Assembly (NCBI RefSeq): GCF_030817495.1
Contig: NZ_JAUSZK010000001.1
Span: 1,901,001-1,965,000 of the forward strand
Direction of reading: 5' to 3'
DNA: 64,000 bases
From: Streptomyces sp. V3I7
GTDB taxonomy: Bacteria; Actinomycetota; Actinomycetes; Streptomycetales; Streptomycetaceae
In this document: one piece after another, positions 18,830 through 27,787 of the stretch
Layout: each line of letters starts with the position of its first letter
Numbering within the stretch: the first letter of the stretch is position 1
Program-made: the position numbers and the translations under genes
Notes under the pieces: generated by a model
Database searches by the model: none
Told to the model about the DNA's origin: nothing
The model's input: the letters and a program-made list of their open reading frames with translations, nothing else

Positions 18830-19270
18830 ATGAAGTCACAAATCTCCACCCGCCGGTTCACGCAGTTGTTCAGCGCCACGCCGCGCGGTGCCCGGCTCGC
18901 GCGGCTGCTGGCCGAGCGGCAGATCGAGGAGTGGGGCTGGCCTCCGAGCTGCGAGGCGAGCGAGTCGGCGGTGCTGGTGGTGGCGGAGCTGGCGGCGAAC
19001 GCGGTGGTGCACGGGCGGGTGCCGGGGCGCGGGTTCCGCCTCACGCTGACGGCCGGGGCGGGCGAGACGCTCCGTATCGAGGTGGTCGATCCGCGCGGGG
19101 AACGCGGGCTGCCGGCCGCCGCCCGCCGTCCGGACGCCCTGGCCGAGCACGGTCGCGGGCTGCTGCTCGTGGAGCGGCTGACGGACCGGTGGGGCAGCGG
19201 GCCCTGGCCGCCGTCGGGCAAGCTCGTGTGGGCGGAGATCGACTGCCCACACGAGCATGCGCGTTGGTGA
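18830..19270 (+). CDS. ATP-binding anti-sigma-factor-like protein (HATPase_c_2)
   Basis: 146 residues. N-box VAELAANAVVHG (about 50-61), G1-like VVDPRGERGLP and G2-like AEHGRGLLLVERL are the GHKL ATPase motifs of RsbW/SpoIIAB-type serine kinases. With the divergent HTH and DUF397 genes it makes a typical Streptomyces three-gene regulatory module (abaA/whiJ-like). Its partner sigma or anti-sigma antagonist is not in the window. Confidence 0.88.
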   Translation: MKSQISTRRFTQLFSATPRGARLARLLAERQIEEWGWPPSCEASESAVLVVAELAANAVVHGRVPGRGFRLTLTAGAGETLRIEVVDPRGERGLPAAARRPDALAEHGRGLLLVERLTDRWGSGPWPPSGKLVWAEIDCPHEHARW

Positions 19271-19281
19271 TCTACGGCGAC

Positions 19282-20154
19282 CTACGGCAGCTTCACGAAG
19301 GGCGAGAGGAAGGCGCGGGCGCCGGGGGTGTCCAGCCGGTAGACGACGTTCGTGGCGTAGCAGGGGGTGTCGCCGGTGATGGTGGTGGCCGCGAGGACGT
19401 TCCGGCCGCCGACGACGGCGAAGTTGGGGCCGCCCGAATCGCCGTAACAGGCACCGCCGTTGCCCTGGGGGGCGGTCATCGCCAGGCGCAGCCAGGCGTC
19501 GTTGAGGGCGTCGAAGGTCACGGGTGCCTTCATGCGGACGCCGCCGCCGGGGTGGGTCTGTCCGCCCGGGCCCCTCTCCGCTTCCTGAGTTCCGTACCCG
19601 GCGACGAACCAGTCGGTGGAGTTGAGTCCCTGGGGGCCGAGTTCGCCCCACTGGTTCGCGGTGGGCAGCGTGGCCGGGGTGAAGGACCACCTGGACTTGA
19701 CCTGGGCGGCGGGCAGTTGGACCACGGCGATGTCGTGCGGGTCCGAGGCCGGGCCGGGGTAGTCGGGGTGGGTGCGGGCGGTGCCCTCGACGGCGACGTC
19801 CCGCGCCTGGGCGGCCGGGTCGCCGGGGTGTCTCTTGGCGGCGGCGTCGAGCCCGGCCTGGACGTCCTGGTCGAGGGAGACGTAGAAGCGCACGTCGTCC
19901 GGCCAGTCGGTGGTGCAGTGGGCGGCGGTCAGGAACGTGTCCGCGTCGACCATCGTGCCCGAGCAGACCCAGTCGACCCGGTCGGGCGTCGCGGGGTCGC
20001 CGTCGTTGTCCCAGGTGGCCACGAGGGCGCCGACCTCGGTGCGTTCGGGCGCGGGCGTCGCGTTGTAGGAGTTGATCGCGGAGGAGGGCAGCGCGGCGGC
20101 GAGCACGGCGGCGCAGGCCGCTGCGGTGATGGCGGAGGCGCGTACGGCAGTCAA
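19282..20154 (-). CDS. secreted trypsin-like serine protease (S1 family)
   Basis: 290 residues from TTG 20154 with AAGGGG 6-7 bases upstream. A signal peptide (residues 1-26) ends near LPSSA. The catalytic triad is visible: H79 in TAAHC, D141 in DPHDIAVV and S240 in GDSGGP. The residue region that sets primary specificity was not assigned. It is expected to be an extracellular endopeptidase. Convergent with the ATPase gene, 11 bp between stops. Confidence 0.88.
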   Translation of the reverse strand: MTAVRASAITAAACAAVLAAALPSSAINSYNATPAPERTEVGALVATWDNDGDPATPDRVDWVCSGTMVDADTFLTAAHCTTDWPDDVRFYVSLDQDVQAGLDAAAKRHPGDPAAQARDVAVEGTARTHPDYPGPASDPHDIAVVQLPAAQVKSRWSFTPATLPTANQWGELGPQGLNSTDWFVAGYGTQEAERGPGGQTHPGGGVRMKAPVTFDALNDAWLRLAMTAPQGNGGACYGDSGGPNFAVVGGRNVLAATTITGDTPCYATNVVYRLDTPGARAFLSPFVKLP

Positions 20155-20361
20155 GTGGAACCCCTTCGGCGACGGGAGTGGAACGGGCGATGCGATCTCC
20201 TGTGGGGGACGCGGAAATTGAAACGTCTTGAGGGGCGCGCGACAAGATGGCCGGGGCCGGGGCGGCGGAGTTGTGTGATCACGCGCCGAGCGCCCGGCTC
20301 AGCACCGCCGACGAGAACGACGGCCGGGTAGCATGCCAGGCCGGATGGGAGCACTCTATGG

Positions 20362-21591
20362 TTGATCATGGTTGATCGCATCAATACAGACCAAGTCGGC
20401 CGGGTACGGGAGGCCGCGCTGGCCGAACTGATCACGTGGGCCGGGCAGCAGCTGCCCCGGTTGATCGACGACGTGTGCGCGGCCGTGTGCGAGCGCATCT
20501 CCTTGTACCGCGGGGACGATGTCGTACCGCGCGAGGACCTGCATCGCTCGATCGCGCTCAACCTGGGGTTCATGGTCAGCGGTCTCGGCGATCCCGGGGT
20601 CTCGCCCGACCTGGCCGCACCGTCCGAGACCGGTCGGCGCCGGGCGCGGCAGCGGGCGCCGCTGCCCGAGGTGCTGCAGGTCTACCGGATCGGGTGCTCG
20701 ATGCTGTTCGACGCGCTGATGGCTCATGCCCGCCGCGACGACTGGCCCGGCACCACGGACGCGCTGCTCGACGCGGCGAGCACGCTGTGGCGGCTGGCCG
20801 ACGAGCACGCGTTGGTGCTCACGGAGGCGTACCGGGCGGCGACCGCGGAGCTCGTGGCCGTCCAGCAACGGCGGCGCTCGGCGTTGGTGGAGGCCTTGTT
20901 CACCGGTCGGCCGGTGCGTGACGCCGGACCGTGGGAAGTGGGCAAGCTGCTCGGCCTGCCACTCGACACGAAGCTGGTGGTGGTGGCCGCGGAGACGTGT
21001 GGTCTGGCCGAGGAGAGCCTGATCGGGGTGGAGCGGGCTCTCGCCGAGCAGGGCATCGTGTCGGCGTGGCAGCTCACCCCCGCCATGCAGGCCGGTGTGG
21101 TGGCGATGCGCGACGGGCAGAGCGCCACGGTGCTCACGACCTTGCGTGCCACGGCTGGTGCGCGTACCGGGGTGAGCCCCTCTTACGTCTCCCTCGCCGA
21201 TACGCCGCGTGCACTGCACCTGGCCCGGACGGCGCTCGCCGAGATCCCGGCCGGAGAGACCGGCGTACGCGTGTTCAGCAACAGCCCGCTCGCCGCGCTG
21301 GTCGCCCTGGACCCGGACGAGGGGCGGAGGCTGGCGGAGGAGGTGCTCGGCCCGGTGGTCAGCCTGCCGCAGGAGGACCGCGACGCGCTCCTGGACACCC
21401 TTCACGCGTTCCTGCATCAGGGCGGATCGGCGGACCGGGCCGCCCGGGTCCTGCACTGCCACCCCAACACCGTCCGGTACCGGCTGAACCGGATCCGCGA
21501 GCTGACCGGCCGGTCACTGAGCGAGCCGCTCGCCCTCGCCGAACTGGCGACCGCGGCGCAGGCGATACGCATGACCACCGACCGCTCGTGA
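20362..21591 (+). CDS. PucR/CdaR-type helix-turn-helix regulator
   Basis: About 409 residues. N-terminal helical sensor part, a middle GGDEF-like domain (about 180-310), and the C-terminal PucR HTH with HPNTVRYRLNRIRELTG. The start is either TTG 20362 (GGGAG 10 bases upstream) or ATG 20368. The start lies in a direct repeat of ATGGTTGATC (20358 and 20368). PucR proteins usually activate catabolic genes. The convergent DyP gene is the nearest neighbour, but no target is proven. Confidence 0.82.
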   Translation: MIMVDRINTDQVGRVREAALAELITWAGQQLPRLIDDVCAAVCERISLYRGDDVVPREDLHRSIALNLGFMVSGLGDPGVSPDLAAPSETGRRRARQRAPLPEVLQVYRIGCSMLFDALMAHARRDDWPGTTDALLDAASTLWRLADEHALVLTEAYRAATAELVAVQQRRRSALVEALFTGRPVRDAGPWEVGKLLGLPLDTKLVVVAAETCGLAEESLIGVERALAEQGIVSAWQLTPAMQAGVVAMRDGQSATVLTTLRATAGARTGVSPSYVSLADTPRALHLARTALAEIPAGETGVRVFSNSPLAALVALDPDEGRRLAEEVLGPVVSLPQEDRDALLDTLHAFLHQGGSADRAARVLHCHPNTVRYRLNRIRELTGRSLSEPLALAELATAAQAIRMTTDRS

Positions 21592-21640
21592 CCCAACGAT
21601 CCCGGAGGCCGTGAGGGTTGCGGGCGGGGTGGCCGGGTGA

Positions 21641-22624
21641 TCAGGCTCCTTGGAGACTGCCGGTGCCCGGGGAATCTCCGTTCGCGGTGACGCTCGCGGG
21701 CGGGGCGGGCGGATCGTCGAGGAAGTCGGCGGTCGGAACGTGGAAGAGGCATCCGGTGACCGCGGTGGAGAAGTCGAGGATCCGGTCGTGCACGTTCGGG
21801 CGGTCTCCCAGGAACATGTGCCGCAGCATCTGTTCGGTCACGTCGGGAGTGCGTGCGTAGCCGATGAAGTAGGTGCCGAACTCCCTTTCTCCGATACGGC
21901 CGAACGGCATGTTGTCGCGCACGATCTTGCGCTCGTTGCCGTCCTCGTCGGTGATCGTGTTCAGCGCCACGTGGGAGTCCGCGGGTTTGACGTCGTCGGA
22001 CAGCTCGATGTTGTTCAGCTTTGTCCGGCCGATGACCTTCTCCTGCTCTTCGGTCGAGAGCGTGTTCCAGGCCGTGAGGTCATGCAGGTACTTCTGGACG
22101 ATGACGTAGCTGCCGCCCGCGAAGTCCCGGTCCTCGTCACCGATGAACACCGCGTCGTCCGCGAGCCGGCCGTCCGGGTTCTCGGTGCCGTCGACGAAGC
22201 CGAGGTGGTCCCGCTCGTCGAAGAACTTGAAACCGTGCACCTCGTCCACCACGGTGACCGCCCCGTGAAGCCGTTCACCGATCAGCCGGGCCAGCTCGAA
22301 ACAAAGGTCCATACGACGGGCCCGCAGGTGGAAGAGGAGGTCACCCGGGGTGGACGGAGCGTGGTGACGGTCGCCGGTCAGCGGCACGAAGGGATGCAGA
22401 TCGCGGGGACGCGGCCCGTCGAAGAGCCGGTCCCACGCGGTGGAACCTATGCCGACGACGCAGGTGAGCCCGGCGTCCGGATCCCGGAAACCCACCGACC
22501 GCTTCAACCCGGCCAGATCCGGGAGCAGTTCGCGGACAACGGCCTCGCGCCCGGACGCGATGGTGCACACGAGGAACACGGCGGCTTCGGCCGGCGGGGC
22601 GATCACGGACTGGGACTCGGCCAC
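21641..22624 (-). CDS. DyP-type peroxidase (class B/P-like)
   Basis: 327 residues from GTG 22624, preceded by AGGAGG. The DyP motif GFVDGTENPDG is at about 142-152 with catalytic-type D145; the proximal His lies in ADSHVALN and the distal Arg in KIVRDNMPFG. There is no signal peptide, unlike EfeB, so it is cytoplasmic. The C-terminal tail (NGDSPGTGSLQGA) follows a Pro/Ala linker and resembles encapsulin cargo-loading tails on DyPs, though no encapsulin gene is in the window. Convergent with the PucR gene. Confidence 0.88.
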   Translation of the reverse strand: MAESQSVIAPPAEAAVFLVCTIASGREAVVRELLPDLAGLKRSVGFRDPDAGLTCVVGIGSTAWDRLFDGPRPRDLHPFVPLTGDRHHAPSTPGDLLFHLRARRMDLCFELARLIGERLHGAVTVVDEVHGFKFFDERDHLGFVDGTENPDGRLADDAVFIGDEDRDFAGGSYVIVQKYLHDLTAWNTLSTEEQEKVIGRTKLNNIELSDDVKPADSHVALNTITDEDGNERKIVRDNMPFGRIGEREFGTYFIGYARTPDVTEQMLRHMFLGDRPNVHDRILDFSTAVTGCLFHVPTADFLDDPPAPPASVTANGDSPGTGSLQGA

Positions 22625-23261
22625 AGAGCCTGCCTCCTGTTTGTTGCGGCTTCGGTACGGTGCTCGTCGGCTCGGTCTCGACGCGGCCGGATCGGTCAAA
22701 ATTACGACACTGTCGTGCAGTTGCGCCGCCCAGCCCCGATGTGGGGCCGCTTCCCATCGTGATCAGACCCTAACCCCGGGCGCCACCCGCAGCGGCCCCG
22801 GGGGCGACACTGGTAGATGCCACAACGGCCCTTGTGGCACAGCCCAAAGCCGGTTCCCTGACGCAGAACCAGGGGATGCCATGTCGTAGGTTCGGGGCAG
22901 TCGGCCGGCCGCGTGGAGGGAGGTCGAGGCCGGTGCCGACGCGGCCAGGGACGCGCAGGCCGACGCGGCCTCCGGACTCCGGGCTCCGGACTCCGGACTC
23001 CGCACCCACAAGCGCGCCGAACACCGCGAGGAGTTCCACGAGCGGTGGGAGCGGGTCAAGGACGAGCTTCACCACTGAGCGTGCTCGCCGCGGCAGTTGA
23101 AGGCAGAGACGCTCTGGTGAACGACCTTCCGCCCGGCCCGCTGACAGGGAAGCCACGGACATGGACGAGCGACTCGGGCTGTGGAACCGTTACGGCCCCG
23201 CAGGCAGTTCCACCGTGTGGCCGCAAGTCGCCCCGGAGAACCTGGAGAACAGAGAGTACCC
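22625..23261. other. 637-bp divergent intergenic region with an inverted repeat and a possible gene remnant
   Basis: The region separates dyp and the FdhF/YdeP gene. At 22704-22716 there is a perfect inverted repeat ACGACA-C-TGTCGT about 80 bp upstream of the dyp start, a candidate operator. From 22890 to 23078 a frame with strong coding-like composition reads to a TGA (EVEAGADAARDAQADA, later HREEFHERWERVKDELHH) but has no start codon, with TAG just upstream. It may be the tail of a lost gene. A short run of GGACTCC/GGGCTCC repeats sits inside it. No RNA gene recognised. Confidence 0.5.
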
Positions 23262-25616
23262 ATGACTGATCAAGACACCTCGACGCAGTCCGCGAAGGGC
23301 ACCCGGGAGCAGGAGGGCGCCGGGGAGCAGGTGGGCGCCAGGAAGCAGCGGGCTCCGGAGTTCCGCCCGTACCACCATCCCGCGGCCGGCTGGGGCGCGG
23401 CCACGAGCGTGTCCCGCTTCCTGCTGCGCGAACGCGAACCGGTCGACGGGCCGCGGGCCATGCTGAAGATGAACCATGAGGACAAGGGCTTCGACTGCCC
23501 CGGATGCGCTTGGCCGGACGATCAGAAGGGTCTCCGGCTCGACCTCTGCGAGAACGGGGTCAAGCACGTCACCTGGGAGATGACCCACAAGCGGGTGGGG
23601 CCGGAGTTCTTCGCGACGCACACGGTCGCCGAACTGTCCACCTGGAGTGAGGAGGCCCTGGAGCGCCAGGGCCGGTTGACGCATCCGATGGTCTACGACC
23701 AGGCCACGGACAAGTACGTGCCCATATCGTGGGGAGACGCCTTCGCGTTGGTGGGCCGGACGCTGCGCGAGCTGGACAGCCCTCACCAGGCCTCGTTCTA
23801 CACCTCGGGGCGGCTCGGAAACGAGGCGACGTTCCTGTACCAGCTCATGGCACGGGAGTTGGGGACGAACAACCTGCCCGACTGCTCCAACATGTGTCAC
23901 GAGGCCAGCGGTCGCGCCCTCCAGGCCGCGCTCGGCACGGGCAAGGGCACGGCCGACCTCAAGGACTGGGAGGCCACCGACGCACTGTTCGTCCTCGGGG
24001 TCAACGCGGCCTCCAACGCTCCCCGGATGCTGACCTCGCTGGCCGAGGCGTACAAGCGCGGCGCGCAGGTCGTGCACATCAACCCGATCGTCGAGGCCGC
24101 CGCGACCCGGACCATCATTCCCCATGACTTCGTCGACATGGCGTTGTTCCGGTCCACTCCCACCAGCACCCTGAATCTTCAGCCGCGGATCGGCGGCGAC
24201 ATGGCCCTGCTGCGCGGAATGGCGAAGACGGTCCTCGCCGCGGCGGAGACCGACCCGAAGGCGCTCGACCAGGAGTTCATCGACCGTCACACGACCGGCT
24301 TCGAGGCGTACCGGGCCAAGGTCGAGGCCACTCCGTGGGACGAGATCGAGCGGCAGAGCGGCGTCGGCCGGGCCGACATCGAGAAGGCGGCGCGGGTCTA
24401 CCTCGAAGCCGACCGGAGCATCTTCAGCTGGTGCCTGGGGATCACGCAGCACGAACACGGGGTCGACACCGTCCGGGAGATCGTCAACCTGCTGCTCCTG
24501 AGGGGCAACATCGGCAGGGAGGGAACAGGGCCCTCGCCGGTGCGCGGCCACAGCAACGTGCAGGGCAACCGCACCTGCGGCATCGACCACCGGCCGGCTC
24601 CGGAGTTTCTCGACCGTCTGGCCGAGGCCTGCAAGATCGACCCGCCCCGGGAGCACGGGCTGGACACGGTGGCCACCATCGAGGCGATGCACCGTGGTGA
24701 GGTCAAGGTGTTCGTCGGCATGGGCGGCAACTTCGCCCTCGCCGCCCCGGACACGCCGTACACCGCCGAGGCGCTGCGCACGTGCGAGCTGACCGTGCAG
24801 GTCAGCACCAAGCTGAATCGCAGCCACCTGGTTCACGGGCGTCAGGCGCTCATCCTGCCCTGCCTCGGCCGGACCGAGAAGGACCTCCAGCAGGCCGGTG
24901 AGCAGTCCACTTCCGTGGAAGACGCGATGAGCATGGTCCACCTCTCCAAGGGCATGAAGCGACCGGCCTCGCAGCATCTGCTCTCCGAGCCGGCGATCAT
25001 CGCCGGGATGGCGCGAGCCGCGCTGCCCGACAGCGACACGCCCTGGGAGTGGTACGTCGAGGACTACGACCGTATCCGCGACACCATGGCCGAGGCCCTG
25101 GAGGGGTTCGAGGACTTCAACCGCCGCGTACGGCTTCCCCTGGGGTTCCGGATCGAGCAGCCCGCCCGGGAACTCGTGTTCCTCACGCCGTCCGAGCGCG
25201 CGGAGTTCTCCGCGGCGGACCTCACCGACGTGGTGCCGGAGAGCGGGATGCTCAAGCTGGGCACGATGCGTTCCCACGACCAGTGGAACACCACGATCTA
25301 CTCGGACAACGACCGCTACCGTGGCATCAAGAACCTGCGCACGCTGATCTTCATGAACGAGGACGACATGCGCGAGCGCGGGCTGAAGCTTTTCGACGAG
25401 GTCGACATCACCAGCGTCGCCAAGGACGGCAGCACTCGAAGTGTGCACGCCTACAAGGTCGTTCCGTACGACATCCCGCAGGGCTGTGCGGCCGGTTACA
25501 TGCCGGAGATGAACGTGCTGTGCGCCATCGGCGACTACAGCACGCAAAGCGACCAGCCGCTGATGAAGAACGTCAACGTCAGGGTGCGTCCGACGGCTTC
25601 CGCAGAGAGCGCCTGA
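23262..25616 (+). CDS. FdhF/YdeP-family molybdopterin oxidoreductase
   Basis: 784 residues. The N-terminus has a Gln/Glu-rich extension, then FDCPGCAWPD, the motif typical of YdeP rather than the four-cysteine Fe-S motif of classical formate dehydrogenases. It has molybdopterin-binding segments such as NMCHEASGRALQ, FVLGVNAASNAPRM and RGHSNVQGNRT, and a C-terminal dinucleotide-binding domain (GTMRSHDQWNTTIYSDNDRY). ATG 23262 is used. The family is annotated as formate dehydrogenase-like, but the substrate is not established. No fdhD is adjacent. Confidence 0.88.
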   Translation: MTDQDTSTQSAKGTREQEGAGEQVGARKQRAPEFRPYHHPAAGWGAATSVSRFLLREREPVDGPRAMLKMNHEDKGFDCPGCAWPDDQKGLRLDLCENGVKHVTWEMTHKRVGPEFFATHTVAELSTWSEEALERQGRLTHPMVYDQATDKYVPISWGDAFALVGRTLRELDSPHQASFYTSGRLGNEATFLYQLMARELGTNNLPDCSNMCHEASGRALQAALGTGKGTADLKDWEATDALFVLGVNAASNAPRMLTSLAEAYKRGAQVVHINPIVEAAATRTIIPHDFVDMALFRSTPTSTLNLQPRIGGDMALLRGMAKTVLAAAETDPKALDQEFIDRHTTGFEAYRAKVEATPWDEIERQSGVGRADIEKAARVYLEADRSIFSWCLGITQHEHGVDTVREIVNLLLLRGNIGREGTGPSPVRGHSNVQGNRTCGIDHRPAPEFLDRLAEACKIDPPREHGLDTVATIEAMHRGEVKVFVGMGGNFALAAPDTPYTAEALRTCELTVQVSTKLNRSHLVHGRQALILPCLGRTEKDLQQAGEQSTSVEDAMSMVHLSKGMKRPASQHLLSEPAIIAGMARAALPDSDTPWEWYVEDYDRIRDTMAEALEGFEDFNRRVRLPLGFRIEQPARELVFLTPSERAEFSAADLTDVVPESGMLKLGTMRSHDQWNTTIYSDNDRYRGIKNLRTLIFMNEDDMRERGLKLFDEVDITSVAKDGSTRSVHAYKVVPYDIPQGCAAGYMPEMNVLCAIGDYSTQSDQPLMKNVNVRVRPTASAESA

Positions 25617-25665
25617 CGCGTACGGGCCCTGCCCCCGGGTAGAGGCGGTTGTGCCGCGGGTAGCG

Positions 25666-26076
25666 GCAGACGAGTCGGGCTGTACGCCGGGTTCTGTCCT
25701 CCCAGGTCCTCGCGGGCCTGGGAGCGACGGCCATCCATCTAGGGCCGGCGTTGCCACCGGCCTCGTGCGGTCTACCCGCGGACTCGGGCGGGCAGCCCTC
25801 GATCGTCCGCGCAGAGCACTTTTTACGGTGCTCCTTTTGACCTTGCTCCGGGTGGGGTTTACCTAGCTGCCCAGGTCACCCTGGGCACTGGTGGTCTCTT
25901 ACACCACCGTTTCACCCTTACCGAGGACCGAGGTCCCCGGCGGTCTGTTCTCTGTGGCACTGTCCCGCGGGTCACCCCGGGTGGCCGTTAGCCACCACCC
26001 TGCCCTTCGGAGCCCGGACGTTCCTCGGGAAGCCTCCGAAGAGACTCCACGCGGCCGCCCGCCCGGCTCGTCTGCC
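25666..26076 (-). ncRNA. rnpB: RNase P RNA (class A)
   Basis: On the minus strand, the ends pair as the P1 helix: GCCCGGCTCG (26061-26070) with CGAGTCGGGC (25671-25680), extended by TCTGC/GCAGA. On the plus strand the 3' region reads GCCGGGTTCTGTC, and further in comes GTGGTCTCTTACACCACCG and TTTCACCCTTACC. These are the complements of universally conserved RNase P RNA segments. The size of about 410 nt fits actinobacterial type A. It is the catalytic RNA that matures tRNA 5' ends. Confidence 0.93.
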
Positions 26077-26143
26077 GTATCGACCATGGTACCGGGCGCT
26101 GGGCCGGGGCGGACCCCACGGACGGCTCGGCTCCTCGGCCTCC

Positions 26144-26722
26144 TCAGAGGAAGTCGGCGGTGTCCAGTTCGAAGGCGAAGGGTTCGGGGAGGGCCAGCGG
26201 TTTCCCCAGGGGGCGGGTGCACTGCCCGCGGTACTCGTCCTGCTCCGGTTCGCTGAACAACGTGATCGAGGAGGTTTCACGATCGACGAGCAGGTAGAGA
26301 GGGATCCCGCCGCGGGCGTAGCAGCGGCGCTTGGCCTCGCGGTCGGCCTGAGGCTTGGTGGATGTCACCTCAAGGACCAGGGCGACGCCCTCGCAGGGCA
26401 TCCAGGAGTCGGCGCCTCGGTAGAGCCGCAGTTCCGTCGGCGCGAAGGTGCCGTCCGGAATCGCGTGGTCCTTCGGGCAGGCGAACCCGCTCTTGAGTTT
26501 CAAGCCCTTGTTCCCGGAGAAATCCATGTCGGTACGGGACCGCCTGATCACCTGTTTCATGATCAGGTTGATGTAGTCCTCGTGATCCCCGTCCGGCGGC
26601 GGCGTCACAACGATCTCCCCCTCGATCAGCTCCGCCCGGAAGCCCTCTGGGGTGTCCAGGGCGAGGAACCCCTCCAGCAGGACTTCCGCCTGCGTAAGCG
26701 GCTCATGGGCCATGGCAGTCAT
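26144..26722 (-). CDS. Uma2-family PD-(D/E)xK nuclease-like protein (DUF820)
   Basis: 192 residues from ATG 26722, with GGAGGGG just upstream. The DUF820/Uma2 core is visible: FRAELIEGEIVVTPPP, then AIPDGTFAP supplying Asp, and VALVLEVTSTKPQADREAKR supplying the Glu. The canonical Lys of ExK is replaced by Ser (EVTS), as in many Uma2 members. The fold is restriction-endonuclease-like, but Streptomyces genomes carry many copies with unknown role. Divergent from yaaA. Confidence 0.85.
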   Translation of the reverse strand: MTAMAHEPLTQAEVLLEGFLALDTPEGFRAELIEGEIVVTPPPDGDHEDYINLIMKQVIRRSRTDMDFSGNKGLKLKSGFACPKDHAIPDGTFAPTELRLYRGADSWMPCEGVALVLEVTSTKPQADREAKRRCYARGGIPLYLLVDRETSSITLFSEPEQDEYRGQCTRPLGKPLALPEPFAFELDTADFL

Positions 26723-26988
26723 GTCACGCCCCTCCTTCGGTCGCTCGCCAGACTGGGACATCGGCTGACCACCTGTCCGAGAGATCGGGAACCCGTCCCT
26801 CGATCGTGGCACACGATCAGGGGAACGGTCAGTCACCGAGCCATGGGCCCCGGCCCACGCGATCGGTCCCGGCTGGCGGGTCGCGGCCGTCTCGTACGCT
26901 GTCGCAGGGGGTTCAGGGATCCATGCGCTCCATGCGCTGCATGCGTTCCGAGAGATCCAACGGTTGTACGTTCCAAGAAGGAGTCCGT

Positions 26989-27771
26989 GTGCTTGTCCTG
27001 CTGCCGCCCTCCGAAGGCAAGGCGTCCTCGGGGCGTGGTGCCCCGCTCGACCTCGGGGCGCTGTCGCTGCCGGGGCTCGCCGGCGCTCGCGAGGCCGTGC
27101 TGAGCGAGCTCGTCGAGCTGTGTGCGGGGGACGAGGAGAAGGCGCGCGAGGTGCTCGGGCTGAGCGAGGGGCTGCGCGGCGAGGTCGGCAAGAACGCGGA
27201 GCTGCGGACGGCCGGGGCACGCCCCGCCGGGGAGATCTACACCGGGGTCCTGTACGACGCCCTCGACCTGGCCTCCCTCGACGCCGGCGCCAAGAGGCGT
27301 GCCGCCCGCTCGCTGCTGGTGTTCTCGGGGCTGTGGGGCGCGGTCCGGGTGACGGACCGGATCCCGTCGTACCGCTGCTCGATGGGGGTGCGCTTGCCCG
27401 GGCTCGGGGCGCTGGGCGCGCACTGGCGCGCGCCTATGGCCGACGTCCTGCCCGAGGCGGCCGGCGACGGGCTCGTCCTCGACCTGCGCTCCTCCGCGTA
27501 CGCCACCGCCTGGAAGCCGAAGGGCGAGGTGGCCGGACGTACCGCGACCGTGCGGGTCCTGCACGCGCCGACGCGGAAGGTCGTCAGCCACTTCAACAAG
27601 GCGACGAAGGGGCGGATCGTGCGGAGTCTGCTGGCGGACGGTGCCGCGCCGAAGGATCCGGCCGGGCTGGTGGAGGCGCTGCGGGATCTCGGGTACGTCG
27701 TGGAGTCCGCGGCGCCGTCGAAGGCCGGGCAGGCCTGGGCGCTGGACGTGCTGGTGACCGAGGTCCACTGA
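26989..27771 (+). CDS. yaaA: peroxide stress protein YaaA
   Basis: 260 residues from GTG 26989, with AAGGAG at 26978-26983. It opens with the family signature LVLLPPSEGK and contains ARPAGEIYTGVLYDAL, GLWGAVRVTDRIPSYRCSMG and VVSHFNKATKGRIVR, all typical of the YaaA (DUF328) family. In E. coli YaaA limits free iron and DNA damage during peroxide stress. A frame extending upstream has no ribosome site. Confidence 0.92.
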   Translation: MLVLLPPSEGKASSGRGAPLDLGALSLPGLAGAREAVLSELVELCAGDEEKAREVLGLSEGLRGEVGKNAELRTAGARPAGEIYTGVLYDALDLASLDAGAKRRAARSLLVFSGLWGAVRVTDRIPSYRCSMGVRLPGLGALGAHWRAPMADVLPEAAGDGLVLDLRSSAYATAWKPKGEVAGRTATVRVLHAPTRKVVSHFNKATKGRIVRSLLADGAAPKDPAGLVEALRDLGYVVESAAPSKAGQAWALDVLVTEVH

Positions 27772-27787
27772 GCCGGCCCCGGGGCGC

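Noticed and set aside
23190..25757. 855-residue open frame antisense to the YdeP-like gene
   Set aside because: The sense strand encodes a clear molybdopterin oxidoreductase; the antisense product has no recognisable motif.
25617..26143. Short ORFs in the rnpB region
   Set aside because: They overlap the RNase P RNA helices and lack ribosome sites.
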